From Wenjunlia tyrosinilytica (GTDB taxonomy: Bacteria > Actinomycetota > Actinomycetes > Streptomycetales > Streptomycetaceae), in NCBI RefSeq assembly GCF_014646055.1, contig NZ_BMMS01000017.1:112453-176452 (forward strand): a DNA stretch of 64,000 bases, given 5' to 3'. Of this stretch, positions 19,363 through 28,508 are shown piece by piece. The stretch's first letter is position 1. Every line of letters starts with the position of its first letter. The translations under genes were made by a program, and so were the position numbers. Below the pieces are notes generated by a model, which had not been told where the DNA came from, ran no database searches, and saw nothing but the letters and a program-made list of their open reading frames with translations.

Positions 19363-20052
19363 TCATTTCACGTAGTCCGGGACCACCCGGGGCGGCCAGG
19401 CGCCCACGGTCAGCATGCCCACCGAGTGCGCGCGCGAGACCAGGGCCGCGCGGTTGGGCGCCTTCATCTTCCGGAACAGCGATGCCACGTGGTACTCGAC
19501 GCCCTGCCTGCTGAGATAGAGCTTGGCGGCCATCTGCACGGTGGAGGTACCCTCGGCCACCCCTTCGAGTATCCGGGCCTCCACCGGTGACAGCAGTATC
19601 CGGTGCCGGGTGGAGGGCGGTTCATCGGCCACCCGACCGTCCGGTTTGACGAGGACGATGACGGCCGACCGCTGGTCGGACCGGCCCTGGACGGGCACGC
19701 CGGTCAGCACGCCCGGGAAGACCTCGTCCCGCGAACCGCGTGCGAGGACGTGTTGGGTGAAGCGGGACCGCCGCCCGTCGCGCAGACGCAGGAAGTGCTC
19801 GCGCAGGACGGGCAGGGAACTGGGATGCAGCAGCTCGTACAGGTTGAGGCCGCACAGCTCCGCGGAGGATCTACCGAAGTACCTGATGAAGCTGCTGTCC
19901 ACGGCCAGGATCCGCAGGTCTGGACCGAGAGTGGCAGTGCCGGCGGCGGGCCCGTCGGCCATCACGGCGATCCGGTCCGGGCCGTGAGCCCTCGGTGGCG
20001 CTGCCCGAGCGGGCGCTGCCGGGTCGACGTGAGGGGTGCGGGAAGGCGTCAT
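19363..20052 (-). CDS. PAS-domain LuxR-type regulator
   Basis: A 229-aa regulator. A single PAS domain occupies ~res 35-140 (RILAVDSSFIRYFGRSSAEL; NLYELLHPSSLPVLREHF). A LuxR helix-turn-helix lies at ~165-220 (LSPVEARILEGVAEGTSTVQ; YLSRQGVEYHVASLFRKM). This PAS-LuxR layout is that of PimM-type pathway regulators of polyene clusters, although no polyketide genes are in view. ATG 20052 has GAGGTGA 5 nt upstream; ATG 20082 is an alternative. Targets not identifiable. Confidence 0.9.
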   Translation of the reverse strand: MTPSRTPHVDPAAPARAAPPRAHGPDRIAVMADGPAAGTATLGPDLRILAVDSSFIRYFGRSSAELCGLNLYELLHPSSLPVLREHFLRLRDGRRSRFTQHVLARGSRDEVFPGVLTGVPVQGRSDQRSAVIVLVKPDGRVADEPPSTRHRILLSPVEARILEGVAEGTSTVQMAAKLYLSRQGVEYHVASLFRKMKAPNRAALVSRAHSVGMLTVGAWPPRVVPDYVK

Positions 20053-20463
20053 GGGAGTCACCTCATTTTCTTGTCGCAGCAACGGTGTGCTGGTTCCGCG
20101 ACGTGTATATCAATGGCGTAGCGGCCGGGGCCCCGTCCGAATCCACGGCGTTCTTGCCCGAGTTCAGCCGGATGGATGTTCTGGGACATCGGGCGCCGAC
20201 TCCACTCTGATGGGTCGCGAGAAGGCGCGAAGGGGTCCCCGTCGCTCGTGGCCCAGCGGGATGAAGCCCCCACCGTCGGTCGTGCTCACCACGAGTGCGA
20301 CCGCTACGCATGAATGCCACGACGTCGTGGTCGACCGGCCACCGCCGACTCAACCACCGCCGCGGAGTGATCCTCTGGCACAGCTGCCCGCCGCCGCCCT
20401 TCGCGCGCCCGGACCGCGGCCATGAGCCCGTCCAGCGCATCGAAGGGCGGCGCGGTTCGCCCG
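20053..20463. other. Intergenic, no supported gene
   Basis: About 410 bp between the PAS-LuxR start and the RpiR stop. The frames across it are Arg/Pro-rich in every phase and have no ribosome binding sites. The part nearest 20060-20110 is locally AT-richer and is the likely promoter of the PAS-LuxR gene. Confidence 0.45.
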
Positions 20464-21381
20464 TCAGCCCTCCGTCGGCGGGTGTGCGGGGAATCGGGAG
20501 TGGCGGATGCCCGCCTCGTACGTCTCCTTGAGGTGCTGGAGAGTGTCGTCGAAGTGGCGTGCGGCGTAGGTGGCGTAGAGGATGTCGATCAGGAGGAGTT
20601 GGCCCCACTTGGAGGTGACGGACTCTCCGTACAGCCCCTCCCCCGTGACGTTGGAGGTGAACAGCGGCACATCGCTGAGCTCCGCGAGGGGACTGTCCTG
20701 GGCGGAAGTGATACCGATGGAGGTGGCGCCGGTCCGCCGGGCAAGCCGCATGGCTTCCACGATCGCGGTGGACTGGCCGGAGTCGCTGATGCCGATCAGG
20801 ACGTCCTGCGGGGTCAGAATGGTGGCCAGCATGACCTGCACGCTCTGGTCGCGGTAGAGCAGGCACTTCTTGCCCGCCCGGGTGAACCGCATGACCCCCT
20901 CTTCCGCCGCGATGCTGGAGGAGCCCATGCAGCAGAACACCACCGCGGCCGCGTCGTGCAGGAGATCGACGGCCCGACCGATGGCGTCGCCGCTGACCTG
21001 CTTGGCGGTCTGCATCAGCGCCTGGCGGCTGCTGCGCTCGATCTTGCCCACGATGGCGGGAGCCTCGTCGCCGCGGAGGATGCCCTCGTAGACGAACTCC
21101 TCGTCCCGGCCCGCGCCCGCCGAGCGGGTGGCGAAGGTGGCCTCGGCGAGGCTGAGGCGGAGCGAGTGGTAGCTGTCCATGCGCAACTCGCGCACGAACC
21201 GGGAGACCGTCGACTCGGCCACTCCACAGGCCGAGGCCAATTGTGAAATGGTCATCGACTGCGCCTGCTGGGGATGGGCCAGCAGGTACTCGCCGATCTG
21301 GCGCAGCGCGCCCGGTAGGTACGGCAGCTTGCTGGTGATGAGACGCAGCACATTGCCGGCCTCATCTGCCGGGACAGCCAT
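20464..21381 (-). CDS. MurR/RpiR family transcriptional regulator
   Basis: A 305-aa regulator. An N-terminal HTH_6 domain (~res 20-95; SQLASACGVAESTVSRFVRE) is followed by a SIS sugar-phosphate-binding domain (~135-270; VVFCCMGSSSIAAEEG, IGISDSGQSTAIVEA). It is the last gene of the long carbohydrate operon, starting 16 bp after the hydroxyacid dehydrogenase stop. It probably senses a phosphorylated intermediate of that pathway and controls the operon; candidate operators lie at 33735-33785. Confidence 0.93.
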   Translation of the reverse strand: MAVPADEAGNVLRLITSKLPYLPGALRQIGEYLLAHPQQAQSMTISQLASACGVAESTVSRFVRELRMDSYHSLRLSLAEATFATRSAGAGRDEEFVYEGILRGDEAPAIVGKIERSSRQALMQTAKQVSGDAIGRAVDLLHDAAAVVFCCMGSSSIAAEEGVMRFTRAGKKCLLYRDQSVQVMLATILTPQDVLIGISDSGQSTAIVEAMRLARRTGATSIGITSAQDSPLAELSDVPLFTSNVTGEGLYGESVTSKWGQLLLIDILYATYAARHFDDTLQHLKETYEAGIRHSRFPAHPPTEG

Positions 21382-21397
21382 GACTCGCTCCGTGGTC

Positions 21398-22327
21398 TCA
21401 GAAAGCGGCGGTAAGAACGCGTAGCAGATTCTCCACCGCCGCGCGGGTGGCGCGTTCCACGCTCTCCGTGGTGTACCCCCCGATATGGGGCGTAGTGATC
21501 ACCCGAGGGTGGTGGAGCAGTTCCTGGGGCGCGGGCGGTTCCTGGTCGTACACATCGGTGGCGTACCCGGCGAGCCTGCCCCCGACGAGGGCTTCGAGGA
21601 CCGCGCCGTCGTCGACCAGGCTCGACCGGGCCGTGTTGACCAGATAGGCGCCGGGCCGCATGGCGGCGATGGCGTCCTTGTCGATGAGTGGCCGCTCAGC
21701 GGGCGGACAGTGCAGGGTCACCGCGTCCGACCGGGCGAGCAGGCCCCGCATGGTGGTGTACGAGAAGTCCCCGGCAGGGGTGAACCGCGGATCGGGCCAG
21801 GCGTCGAAGGCGCGAACGGACATGCCGAGCCCGAGGCCGAGCTGTACGACCCGGCGGCCGATCTGCCCGCACCCCACGACGCCGAGGGTGCGTCCCGCCA
21901 CCTCCCGGCCCTCGATGCGCTGCCACCGGTCCACCTTGAGCGCCGCGTCCTGCGGCGGGATGTGGCGCTGCCCGGCGAGCATGAGGGCGATGGCGAGTTC
22001 GGCGACGCCCTGCGCATTGGCTCCTGCGGTGGTCTCGACGGCGACCCCCTGCTCGGCGGCGGCGGTCAGGTCGACGGAGTCGACCCCCACCCCGTTGCGG
22101 CTGATGACCTTGAGGCCACGGGCCGCGGCCAGCACTTCACGAGTGATCGGCTCGACCCCGGCGAGGTAGCCGACGCAGGTGGGCAGGAACTGCAGTTGTT
22201 CCTCGCGGGTGGGCTGGCGCCCGGGGGTGGGGAACAGGAGGTCGTAGCCCGCCGCCTCCAGGGCGGCCAGGGCAGGGTGGCCGCCCTGGGACAGCGAGCG
22301 GGGCGTCACGGCGATCCGGCAGGTCAC
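21398..22327 (-). CDS. D-isomer-specific 2-hydroxyacid dehydrogenase (PGDH-like)
   Basis: A 309-aa NAD-dependent dehydrogenase. The Rossmann motif is GVVGCGQIGRRVVQLG; catalytic Arg is in NTARSSLVDD, Glu in the YDQEPP region and His in TTPHIGGYT. It lacks the ACT/ASB extensions of biosynthetic SerA, so it probably oxidises or reduces a pathway-specific 2-hydroxy acid. The start is GTG 22327, overlapping the cupin isomerase stop as GTGA; the longer frame upstream is a shadow. Member of the carbohydrate operon. Confidence 0.93.
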   Translation of the reverse strand: MTCRIAVTPRSLSQGGHPALAALEAAGYDLLFPTPGRQPTREEQLQFLPTCVGYLAGVEPITREVLAAARGLKVISRNGVGVDSVDLTAAAEQGVAVETTAGANAQGVAELAIALMLAGQRHIPPQDAALKVDRWQRIEGREVAGRTLGVVGCGQIGRRVVQLGLGLGMSVRAFDAWPDPRFTPAGDFSYTTMRGLLARSDAVTLHCPPAERPLIDKDAIAAMRPGAYLVNTARSSLVDDGAVLEALVGGRLAGYATDVYDQEPPAPQELLHHPRVITTPHIGGYTTESVERATRAAVENLLRVLTAAF

Positions 22328-22905
22328 TGCGCCCACTGCGGGTTGTCCACGACGAGCGGGGCGCCGTCTCGTTCCACCACGATCTTGCGGAACCCCTTGG
22401 ACTCGATGGTGCCGTAGTCGTGTCCGGCGTGGCCGGGGAAGGCGAAGAAAGTGATCAGCGGCTCGTCGGGCGAGGTGTTGATGGAGCGGTGGGCGTACCG
22501 GCCGGGGACGTAGACGCCCTTGCCGGGGGTGAGTTCCTCCCACTGCACATCGCCCTCGGGGTTCTCCATCATCAGCAGACCCCGGCCGCGCAGGCAGTAG
22601 TAGATCTCGGCGGTGTCGAGTACCGAGTGGAAGTGGCCCTTGGTCATGAAGTACTCGTCACCGACCTTGCCCGGATAGGTGATGCTGGTGCCGTAGGCCA
22701 CCTCGCCCGGGCTGTCGGGGACGCCCATGTCGAAGAACTCGTAGACCAGGACGTCCTCTTGGGCCAGACGCTGTGCGGCCCCCTGGTCGGCGTACATGCC
22801 GGCCATGGCGGATATGCGGCGCTGGAGGGGGGTCCTGCTCTGCGACAGGCCGGTGACGAGGCTGAAGTCGGTGACGATCGCGGGCCGGGGGGCGATGGCG
22901 CTCAT
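22324..22905 (-). CDS. Cupin-type sugar-phosphate isomerase (archaeal PGI-like)
   Basis: A 193-aa cupin. The metal site is visible as HFHSVLDTAEIYYC (two His and a Glu) and YAHRSINTS (a third His). The flanking EYFMTKGHFH and LTPGKGVYVPGRYAHR are characteristic of the GPI/PGI cupin family that interconverts glucose 6-phosphate and fructose 6-phosphate. Within this operon it may isomerise another aldose or ketose phosphate. It is coupled on both sides: ATGA with the shikimate-dehydrogenase-like gene and GTGA with the hydroxyacid dehydrogenase. Confidence 0.9.
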   Translation of the reverse strand: MSAIAPRPAIVTDFSLVTGLSQSRTPLQRRISAMAGMYADQGAAQRLAQEDVLVYEFFDMGVPDSPGEVAYGTSITYPGKVGDEYFMTKGHFHSVLDTAEIYYCLRGRGLLMMENPEGDVQWEELTPGKGVYVPGRYAHRSINTSPDEPLITFFAFPGHAGHDYGTIESKGFRKIVVERDGAPLVVDNPQWAQ

Positions 22906-23867
22906 GTGTTCTCCTGGGTGACGTCGCGGGCGATGCGGGACAGCCGCTCGAAGGCGGGGCCGTGGGTGGCGATATCGGTGTGGAAGACCTCAGCGATGAC
23001 GCGGGTCCAGCCGTGGATGAAGTACAGCCAGCCGTCGACCACACGCAGTTCCCGGGCGGCCCGCTGGGCCCGGGCCTGGTCGAGGAAGAGCAGGTCTCCG
23101 CGGTAGTTGAAGTCCCAGGCGATGCCGCCCAGAGGGAAGACGGCCGAGCCGGTCAGCGGAGAGCCGGGCCGGTCCTTGCCGAGTCCGGTCGCGTTGACCA
23201 CGACGGAGCGGGCGGCGAGGGTGCGCAGCTGTTCGTCGTTGTCCCGTGGTTCGGGGGTCAGGTGGTATTCCACCGGAATGGCGAATCCGAGGCGTTCGTG
23301 GACGGTGCGCATCTCTCGCAGCCTCGCCTCGCGGCGGTTGGTGACCACGATGCGGGAGGGGACGTCGTGTCCGGCCGTCGCGCGGTTGTGCAGATACAGG
23401 GTGAGGGCGAGAGCGGAGCCACCCGCCCCGAGCAGGAGCATCTCGGCTCCTCCGGTACGGGACCAGTAGCCGTCGGGGACGATGTCCTCCAGGGCCAGGC
23501 CGCTGGTGACGGGGTCCATGGCGTGGCCCCACAGCCGGCCGCCGCGCTTGGAGATGCTGCTGACCTCGTCCAGCAGCCCGGTGTCCCGGCCGACGCCGTC
23601 GAACAGGTCGTGAGCGGCCTTGTAGAGGTTGAGCTTGTGGGTGGTGACCAGGGCGCCGAGCGAGTTGGGGTCCTTCTTGATGAATTCGACGACCTCCCGG
23701 TAGTGGTCGGGGGTGTCGTCCAGCGGAAGGTCGATGCCCTGGATGACGGCGTCGAGGTCCAGCTCGCGCGCCCAAGCCGGAAAGACCTTCATGATGGACG
23801 ACTTGGTGGTGGTGACGCCGATGAAGTACATCGTCGGGCGTGCGGCGGGTTCGTACGTCCGCGGCAT
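22902..23867 (-). CDS. Shikimate dehydrogenase-like oxidoreductase
   Basis: A 321-aa protein with the AroE two-domain layout. The N-terminal substrate domain has the catalytic-type Lys in VTTHKLNLYKAA and the AMDPVTSG segment; the nucleotide loop is LLGAGGSALALTL. The family's usual SxS substrate site is represented by TTKSSIMKVFP. It is longer than typical AroE (~275) and no other shikimate gene is present, so it probably acts on a carbohydrate-derived polyol or keto acid. Start ATG 23867 has AAGGAG upstream. Its stop is coupled by ATGA to the cupin isomerase. Confidence 0.88.
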   Translation of the reverse strand: MPRTYEPAARPTMYFIGVTTTKSSIMKVFPAWARELDLDAVIQGIDLPLDDTPDHYREVVEFIKKDPNSLGALVTTHKLNLYKAAHDLFDGVGRDTGLLDEVSSISKRGGRLWGHAMDPVTSGLALEDIVPDGYWSRTGGAEMLLLGAGGSALALTLYLHNRATAGHDVPSRIVVTNRREARLREMRTVHERLGFAIPVEYHLTPEPRDNDEQLRTLAARSVVVNATGLGKDRPGSPLTGSAVFPLGGIAWDFNYRGDLLFLDQARAQRAARELRVVDGWLYFIHGWTRVIAEVFHTDIATHGPAFERLSRIARDVTQENT

Positions 23868-23905
23868 GTCGGTTCTCCTTCGAGGAGCCGGGGGGACCGG
23901 CCGGG

Positions 23906-25405
23906 TCAGTGCTCTTCCCAGTCCCGGGCGCGGCCCACCGCCCGCTGCCAGCCGCCGTAGAGCCGGTCGGCCCTCGCGCGGTCCATCGCGGAGTCGAAGC
24001 GGCGGTCGAGCCGGAAGGTGCCGGCCAGCTCGGCCCGGTCGTTCCAGAACCCGGTGGCGAGGCCGGCGAGGAACGCCGCGCCCCGGGCAGAGGACTCGAT
24101 GACGGTCGGGCGCAGCACGGGGACGTCGAGGATGTCCGCCTGGAACTGCATGAGGAAGTTGTTGGCGGTGGCGCCGCCGTCGACCTTGATCTCCCGGGCG
24201 GGGATGCCCGAGTCGGTCTCCATGCAGGTGATGACGTCGCGGATCTGGTAGGCGATGGATTCCAAGGTGGCGCGGATGATGTGCTTGCGGTTGGCGCCGC
24301 GGGTCAGGCCGAGGATGGCGCCTCGGGCGTACTGGTCCCAGTACGGGGCGGCGAGCCCCACGAAGGCCGGCACGACGTAGACGCCGTTGGTGTCGGGCAC
24401 ACCGCGGGCGGCGTACTCGGTGTCCTCGGCGTCGTAGATGATCTGCAGTTCGTCGCGCAGCCACTGGATGGAGGCGGCGGCCACGAAGATCAGACCTTCC
24501 AGGGCGTACCGGACGCCGCCGTCGACCCCCCAGGCGATGGTGGTGAGCATGCCGCTGCTGCTGAAGACCGGGTCGGCGCCGGTGTTGAGGACCAGCGAGG
24601 CTCCGGTGCCGTACGTCGCCTTCACCATGCCCGCCTCGAAGCACGCCTGGCCGAAAAGCGCGCCCTGCTGGTCGCCGACGGCGGCGGCGACCGGGATGCG
24701 GGCGCCGAGCAGCACGGACTCCTCGGTATGGCCGTAGACCTCGCTGGTGGGGCGGACGTCGGGCAGGATCGAGCGGGGGATGTCGAGCTCGTCGAGCAGC
24801 CGCCCGTCCCAGTCGAGACGGGTGATGTCGAACAGCATGGTGCGCGAGGCATTGGTGTAGTCGGTGACGTGCGCGGCGCCGCCGGTCAGGTTCCAGATCA
24901 ACCAGGTGTCGACGGTGCCGAAGGCGAGCTCGCCGCGCTCGGCGCGCTCCCGCGCGCCGGGAACGTGGTCGAGGATCCACTTCACCTTGGTGCCGGAGAA
25001 GTAGGCGTCGATGATCAGCCCGGTGGTCCGCCTGACGTGTTCGTCAAGTCCGCGGGCCTTGAGCTGTTCGCACAGGGCGGCGGTGCGGCGGTCCTGCCAC
25101 ACGATCGCGTTGTGGACGGGCTCCCCGGTGGCTCGGTCCCAGACCACCACGGTTTCACGCTGGTTGGTGACGCCGATGGCGGCGACGGCCTCGGCACCGC
25201 ACTCGGCCTGGGCCAGCACCTGCTTGGCGACGGTCACCTGGGTGTTCCAGATGTCCAGCGGATTGTGCTCGACCCAGCCGGGCCGCGGGTAGATCTGCGG
25301 GAACTCCTGGCTGGCGGCGGCTGCGATGTCGCCCGTCCTGTCGAAGAGGATGGCCCGGATGCCGGTGGTGCCGGCGTCGAAGGCCATGACATAACGGTGT
25401 GTCAT
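23906..25405 (-). CDS. FGGY carbohydrate kinase, glycerol kinase-like
   Basis: A 499-aa FGGY kinase close to GlpK. The phosphate motif [13 protein letters not shown], the glycerol-contact Arg/Glu in [10 protein letters not shown], Trp in IVWQDRRTA, Tyr in [11 protein letters not shown], and Asp/Gln in [11 protein letters not shown] are all kept. These residues are those of true glycerol kinase, yet no glpF or glpD is present and the gene sits within a sugar operon. It may phosphorylate glycerol, dihydroxyacetone or a short polyol produced by the pathway. Coupled by a 4-bp overlap (25402-25405) to the upstream dehydrogenase. Confidence 0.92.
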   Translation of the reverse strand: MTHRYVMAFDAGTTGIRAILFDRTGDIAAAASQEFPQIYPRPGWVEHNPLDIWNTQVTVAKQVLAQAECGAEAVAAIGVTNQRETVVVWDRATGEPVHNAIVWQDRRTAALCEQLKARGLDEHVRRTTGLIIDAYFSGTKVKWILDHVPGARERAERGELAFGTVDTWLIWNLTGGAAHVTDYTNASRTMLFDITRLDWDGRLLDELDIPRSILPDVRPTSEVYGHTEESVLLGARIPVAAAVGDQQGALFGQACFEAGMVKATYGTGASLVLNTGADPVFSSSGMLTTIAWGVDGGVRYALEGLIFVAAASIQWLRDELQIIYDAEDTEYAARGVPDTNGVYVVPAFVGLAAPYWDQYARGAILGLTRGANRKHIIRATLESIAYQIRDVITCMETDSGIPAREIKVDGGATANNFLMQFQADILDVPVLRPTVIESSARGAAFLAGLATGFWNDRAELAGTFRLDRRFDSAMDRARADRLYGGWQRAVGRARDWEEH

Positions 25406-26505
25406 GGGTTCTCCCTGCCCTCCCCTGATGCCGCGGGGTGCGGCGCGGTGGCGCGGGGGTCGCCGTCGAACGCGACCACCGCCTTCATTCCGGCTCCTGA
25501 GGCCGCGTAGGCGAATGCGTCATGGATCTCTTCCACCGGGAACACCTCGCTGACCAGCGGTGACAGATCGACGCGGCGCTCGCCGACCAGCCGCAGGCAG
25601 CGGCCGTAGTCGCCGTTGGTCGAGCCAGTCGTCCCGGTGAGGGTGAGCCCCTTGTAGTGCACGGTGTTGGTGTCGACGGGGACGGTCTGCGCGGCGCCGA
25701 GTCCCGCGAAGTAATTGAGCCGGCCGTGGGCGGCGAGCAGTTCCACGGCCTGTGCCTGCACCTGTCGGTCGGACACCGCCGTGATGACCACGTCCGCGCC
25801 CCGGCCGCCGGTGTGCTCCCGTACGACCTCGGCCAGGTCCCGCTCGCGGACGCTGACGCATACGTCGGCGCCGAGCCGGGCGGCCAGGTCCAGGCGAGGA
25901 CGGCTGCGGTTGGAGATGATCACCTTGCGGGCACCGGCGAGCTTGCCGAGCAGCACATGAAACGCGCCGATGGGGCCCGCCCCGGTGATGACCACGACGT
26001 CCTCGGGTCCCACCCTGAGCCCGCGCTGCCCGCTGTAGCAGCAGGAGAACGGTTCCACCAGGGCCGCCTCGGCGTACGAGAGGCCATCGGGGACGTGGAA
26101 GACGTTGCCGCGCTGGACGGCGAAGCCGGGCACCCGCAGCAGTTCCTGGAAGCCGCCGTCGATGCTGATGCCGAACGCCTCGTAGTCCGGGCACATGTTG
26201 TTGTAGCCGCTGCGGCACATGTCGCATCGGCCGCAGCCCACGTTCGGGGTGACGCTGACCCGCATGCCCTCGCGGAACCCGGTCACCCGCGGGCCGACCG
26301 CCGCCACGTCTCCGGCGACCTCGTGGCCCAGCACCCGGCGCTGTCCGTCCGGGATCTTGAAGTGGCCGTGCTTGAGGATGCGCAGGTCGGTGCCGCAGAT
26401 GGAGGCCGCCCGTACCCGCACCAGCAGCTCGTCGTCACCGGCGGTGGGCTCGGCCACCTCCTCCACGGTCAGCGCGCCCGGCCGGTGCAGAACGGCGGCC
26501 TTCAC
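25402..26505 (-). CDS. Zinc-dependent medium-chain dehydrogenase (polyol type)
   Basis: A 367-aa MDR-family alcohol dehydrogenase. Catalytic zinc ligands are in SICGTDL and VLGHEVAG; the structural zinc site is intact as [15 protein letters not shown]. The NAD motif is [12 protein letters not shown]. The layout matches sorbitol/L-iditol-type dehydrogenases. It overlaps its neighbours by 4 bp on both sides, so translation is tightly coupled. Presumed to oxidise a secondary hydroxyl of the imported carbohydrate or of its phosphate. Confidence 0.92.
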   Translation of the reverse strand: MKAAVLHRPGALTVEEVAEPTAGDDELLVRVRAASICGTDLRILKHGHFKIPDGQRRVLGHEVAGDVAAVGPRVTGFREGMRVSVTPNVGCGRCDMCRSGYNNMCPDYEAFGISIDGGFQELLRVPGFAVQRGNVFHVPDGLSYAEAALVEPFSCCYSGQRGLRVGPEDVVVITGAGPIGAFHVLLGKLAGARKVIISNRSRPRLDLAARLGADVCVSVRERDLAEVVREHTGGRGADVVITAVSDRQVQAQAVELLAAHGRLNYFAGLGAAQTVPVDTNTVHYKGLTLTGTTGSTNGDYGRCLRLVGERRVDLSPLVSEVFPVEEIHDAFAYAASGAGMKAVVAFDGDPRATAPHPAASGEGRENP

Positions 26506-27590
26506 AAGACACCTCCGACGGCACCGGGCCGGATCGACTCGGCCTGCGCCTCGTCAGCGACCGCGAAGACGACCTTGTTGTACCAGGTGCGGCGCTCGAA
26601 CATGTCCGCGAACATCGCGGCTGCCTCCTCCAGGCGGGGGGTGTGGCTGATCAGCGGCGCCACCTTCAGGTCACGGCCGAGGTGGCGGACCACCATGTCC
26701 CACTCGCTGCGTCCGGCCGGGGTGATCCTGGAGTTCCAGGTGCCGTAGATGCGCAGCTCACGGCGGAGGACGGAGGAGACCAGGGCGCGCGGCAGGGTCA
26801 GGTCGCCGGACAGGTCGCCGAGGAGCACGACCTGGCCGAGCGGGGCGGCCGCGGTGATGGCCTGGACGAGGGTGGCGGGCAGGCCGCCGGCCTCCACCGC
26901 GCAGTCCACGCCCCGGCCGCCGGTCAGCTCACGGACGGCGTCCACGGTGTCACCGGCGGACGCGTCGATGACCGGGAAGCCGAGGCCGGCCATCACGGTG
27001 CGCTTGCGCTCGTCGACGTCGGCCACGTACACCTCGCTGGCGCCGAGGATGCGGAGCCACTGGGCGGCCAGCGCGCCGATCGGTCCGGCCCCGATCACCA
27101 GCGCGGTGGCATGGGCCGGCAGCCGGAACTTCAGCATGGCGTGCAGGGCGACCGCCGCGGGTTCCACCATGGCGGCGTGGATCAGTGGCACATCCCGTTC
27201 CACCGGCACCAGATTGGCCTCGGGGACGTGCAGGAACTCGGCCATCGCGCCGTCGCGCCGCGACCCGTAGTAGTCGTAGCCGGAGCTGACGGCGTACTCG
27301 CCGATCTGCGTCATCGGGTCCGCCGGGTCGGGCAGCAGGGGGAAGACCGCGGCGCGGTCTCCGGGGGCGAAGCGGCTTCCCGGCGGCGCCTCCTCGACCA
27401 CCGCGGAGAACTCGTGGCCCAGGACGAGGGGGTAGTGGTACGCCTTGCCTCGGCCGTATCTCAGCACGTCCGAGCCGCACACGCCCACACCGCCGACGCG
27501 GACGAGCACGGAGCGGTCACCCACGGGGGCGGGGGCGGGGACGTCGGTAAAGGTGAGGACGCCCCCGGATTGCAGTACTGCTGCCTTCAT
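26502..27590 (-). CDS. GatD-like medium-chain dehydrogenase lacking the structural zinc site
   Basis: A 362-aa MDR dehydrogenase resembling galactitol-1-phosphate 5-dehydrogenase: GVCGSDVLRYG, VLGHEFSAVV, and the GatD-like YDYYGSRRDGAMAEF and AQWLRILGASEVYVADVD. Where family members have four zinc-binding cysteines, this protein reads FPLLPDPADPMTQIGEYAV, with no Cys, so the structural zinc lobe has been lost or replaced. Catalytic-site ligands remain. It starts 12 bp after the SDR stop and overlaps the next dehydrogenase by 4 bp. A polyol-phosphate substrate is a reasonable inference. Confidence 0.9.
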   Translation of the reverse strand: MKAAVLQSGGVLTFTDVPAPAPVGDRSVLVRVGGVGVCGSDVLRYGRGKAYHYPLVLGHEFSAVVEEAPPGSRFAPGDRAAVFPLLPDPADPMTQIGEYAVSSGYDYYGSRRDGAMAEFLHVPEANLVPVERDVPLIHAAMVEPAAVALHAMLKFRLPAHATALVIGAGPIGALAAQWLRILGASEVYVADVDERKRTVMAGLGFPVIDASAGDTVDAVRELTGGRGVDCAVEAGGLPATLVQAITAAAPLGQVVLLGDLSGDLTLPRALVSSVLRRELRIYGTWNSRITPAGRSEWDMVVRHLGRDLKVAPLISHTPRLEEAAAMFADMFERRTWYNKVVFAVADEAQAESIRPGAVGGVL

Positions 27591-27602
27591 CGCTCGCCTG
27601 CC

Positions 27603-28439
27603 TCAGACTTCCATGCCGTAGCGGTGCGCCTTGTGGGTCGGGTAGAGCGCGATCTGGGGGATGGTGACGTCGGGCGTGCGCGTGGCGACGCACAGGGAGA
27701 TCTCGGCGACGTTGTCGACGTCGATGCAGCTGGCGTGGACGCCCTCGGCGAGCTCCTTCTCGTCCAGCCAGCCGTCGAGGTAGGCGGGGATGTCGCCGTC
27801 GTACAGGCCCTTGTCGATGATCTCGGTCATGGGGGTCTTGACGTGTGACGGGTTGATCACCGTCACACCGATGTTCTTGTCCTTGCCCTCGAGCAGGATG
27901 TTCTTGCTGAACCCCATCATTCCGTGCTTGGAGGCGCGGTAGGGGCTGTGGCCGGGTCCGGATGCCAGCCGTGCGGAGGAGGACCCCATGTTGATGATGC
28001 GCCCGCCGGTGGGCTGTTTCTCCATGACACGGAAGGCCTCGCGGCAGCACAGGAAGACCGCGGTCAGGTTGGGGCCGATGGTCTTGTTCCACTCCTCCAG
28101 CGTCACCTCGGTCACCGGGGGCGAGAGGGAGTCGCGGCCGGCGCTGTTGACGAGGAGGTCGACGCGGCCCCACTCCTGCACGGCGGACCGGAAGAAGTCC
28201 TGGACCTGCTCCTCCTCGGTGACGTCGGCCTCGACGCCCACGCAGATGCCGCCCTTGGACCGGATGGAGGTGACGATCTGCTGGAGTCGGTCGCCATCGT
28301 TGTCCACCAGGAGGACCTTGGCCCGGTTGGCGGCGAAGATCCGTCCGACGGCCTCGCCGATGCCGGAGGCGCCGCCTGTGACGATGGCGACCTTGCCCTC
28401 CAGCGCGGTGCCGGGGGCGGGTTCGTAGGTGGTGGTCAT
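27603..28439 (-). CDS. SDR family oxidoreductase
   Basis: A 278-aa classical SDR. It has the cofactor motif VTGGASGIGEAVG, NSAGRDS, the catalytic Ser in MGSSSARL and the YxxxK in YRASKHGMMGF. The C-terminal part (TRTPDVTIPQIALYPTHKAH) is typical of clan members related to 3-ketoacyl reductases rather than to Gly-Gly-terminated sugar dehydrogenases. ATG 28439 (MTTTYEPAPG) has AAGGGG upstream; the longer frame is discarded. Presumed to perform an oxidation step in the carbohydrate pathway. Confidence 0.92.
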   Translation of the reverse strand: MTTTYEPAPGTALEGKVAIVTGGASGIGEAVGRIFAANRAKVLLVDNDGDRLQQIVTSIRSKGGICVGVEADVTEEEQVQDFFRSAVQEWGRVDLLVNSAGRDSLSPPVTEVTLEEWNKTIGPNLTAVFLCCREAFRVMEKQPTGGRIINMGSSSARLASGPGHSPYRASKHGMMGFSKNILLEGKDKNIGVTVINPSHVKTPMTEIIDKGLYDGDIPAYLDGWLDEKELAEGVHASCIDVDNVAEISLCVATRTPDVTIPQIALYPTHKAHRYGMEV

Positions 28440-28508
28440 GGGATCCCCTTGTGGGTGTGACGGCGTACGTGGTCGGTTTCGCGCGCCGGGGCGCGCGAGG
28501 GGCATGGT

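Noticed and set aside
20063-20866. Minus-strand open frame of 267 codons overlapping the RpiR 3' end
   Set aside because: No recognisable domain, Arg/His/Pro-rich, and it overlaps the intact RpiR gene on the same strand in another frame.
23868-24980. Extension of the shikimate-dehydrogenase-like frame upstream of 23867
   Set aside because: The added ~370 residues are Arg-rich and run antiparallel within the kinase gene in another frame; ATG 23867 has AAGGAG upstream and begins the AroE fold.
23906-25405. The kinase as part of an ordinary glycerol uptake and catabolism operon
   Set aside because: No glpF, glpD or glycerol regulator is nearby, and the kinase is coupled by 4 bp to a polyol-type dehydrogenase within the sugar operon, although its active-site residues are those of glycerol kinase.
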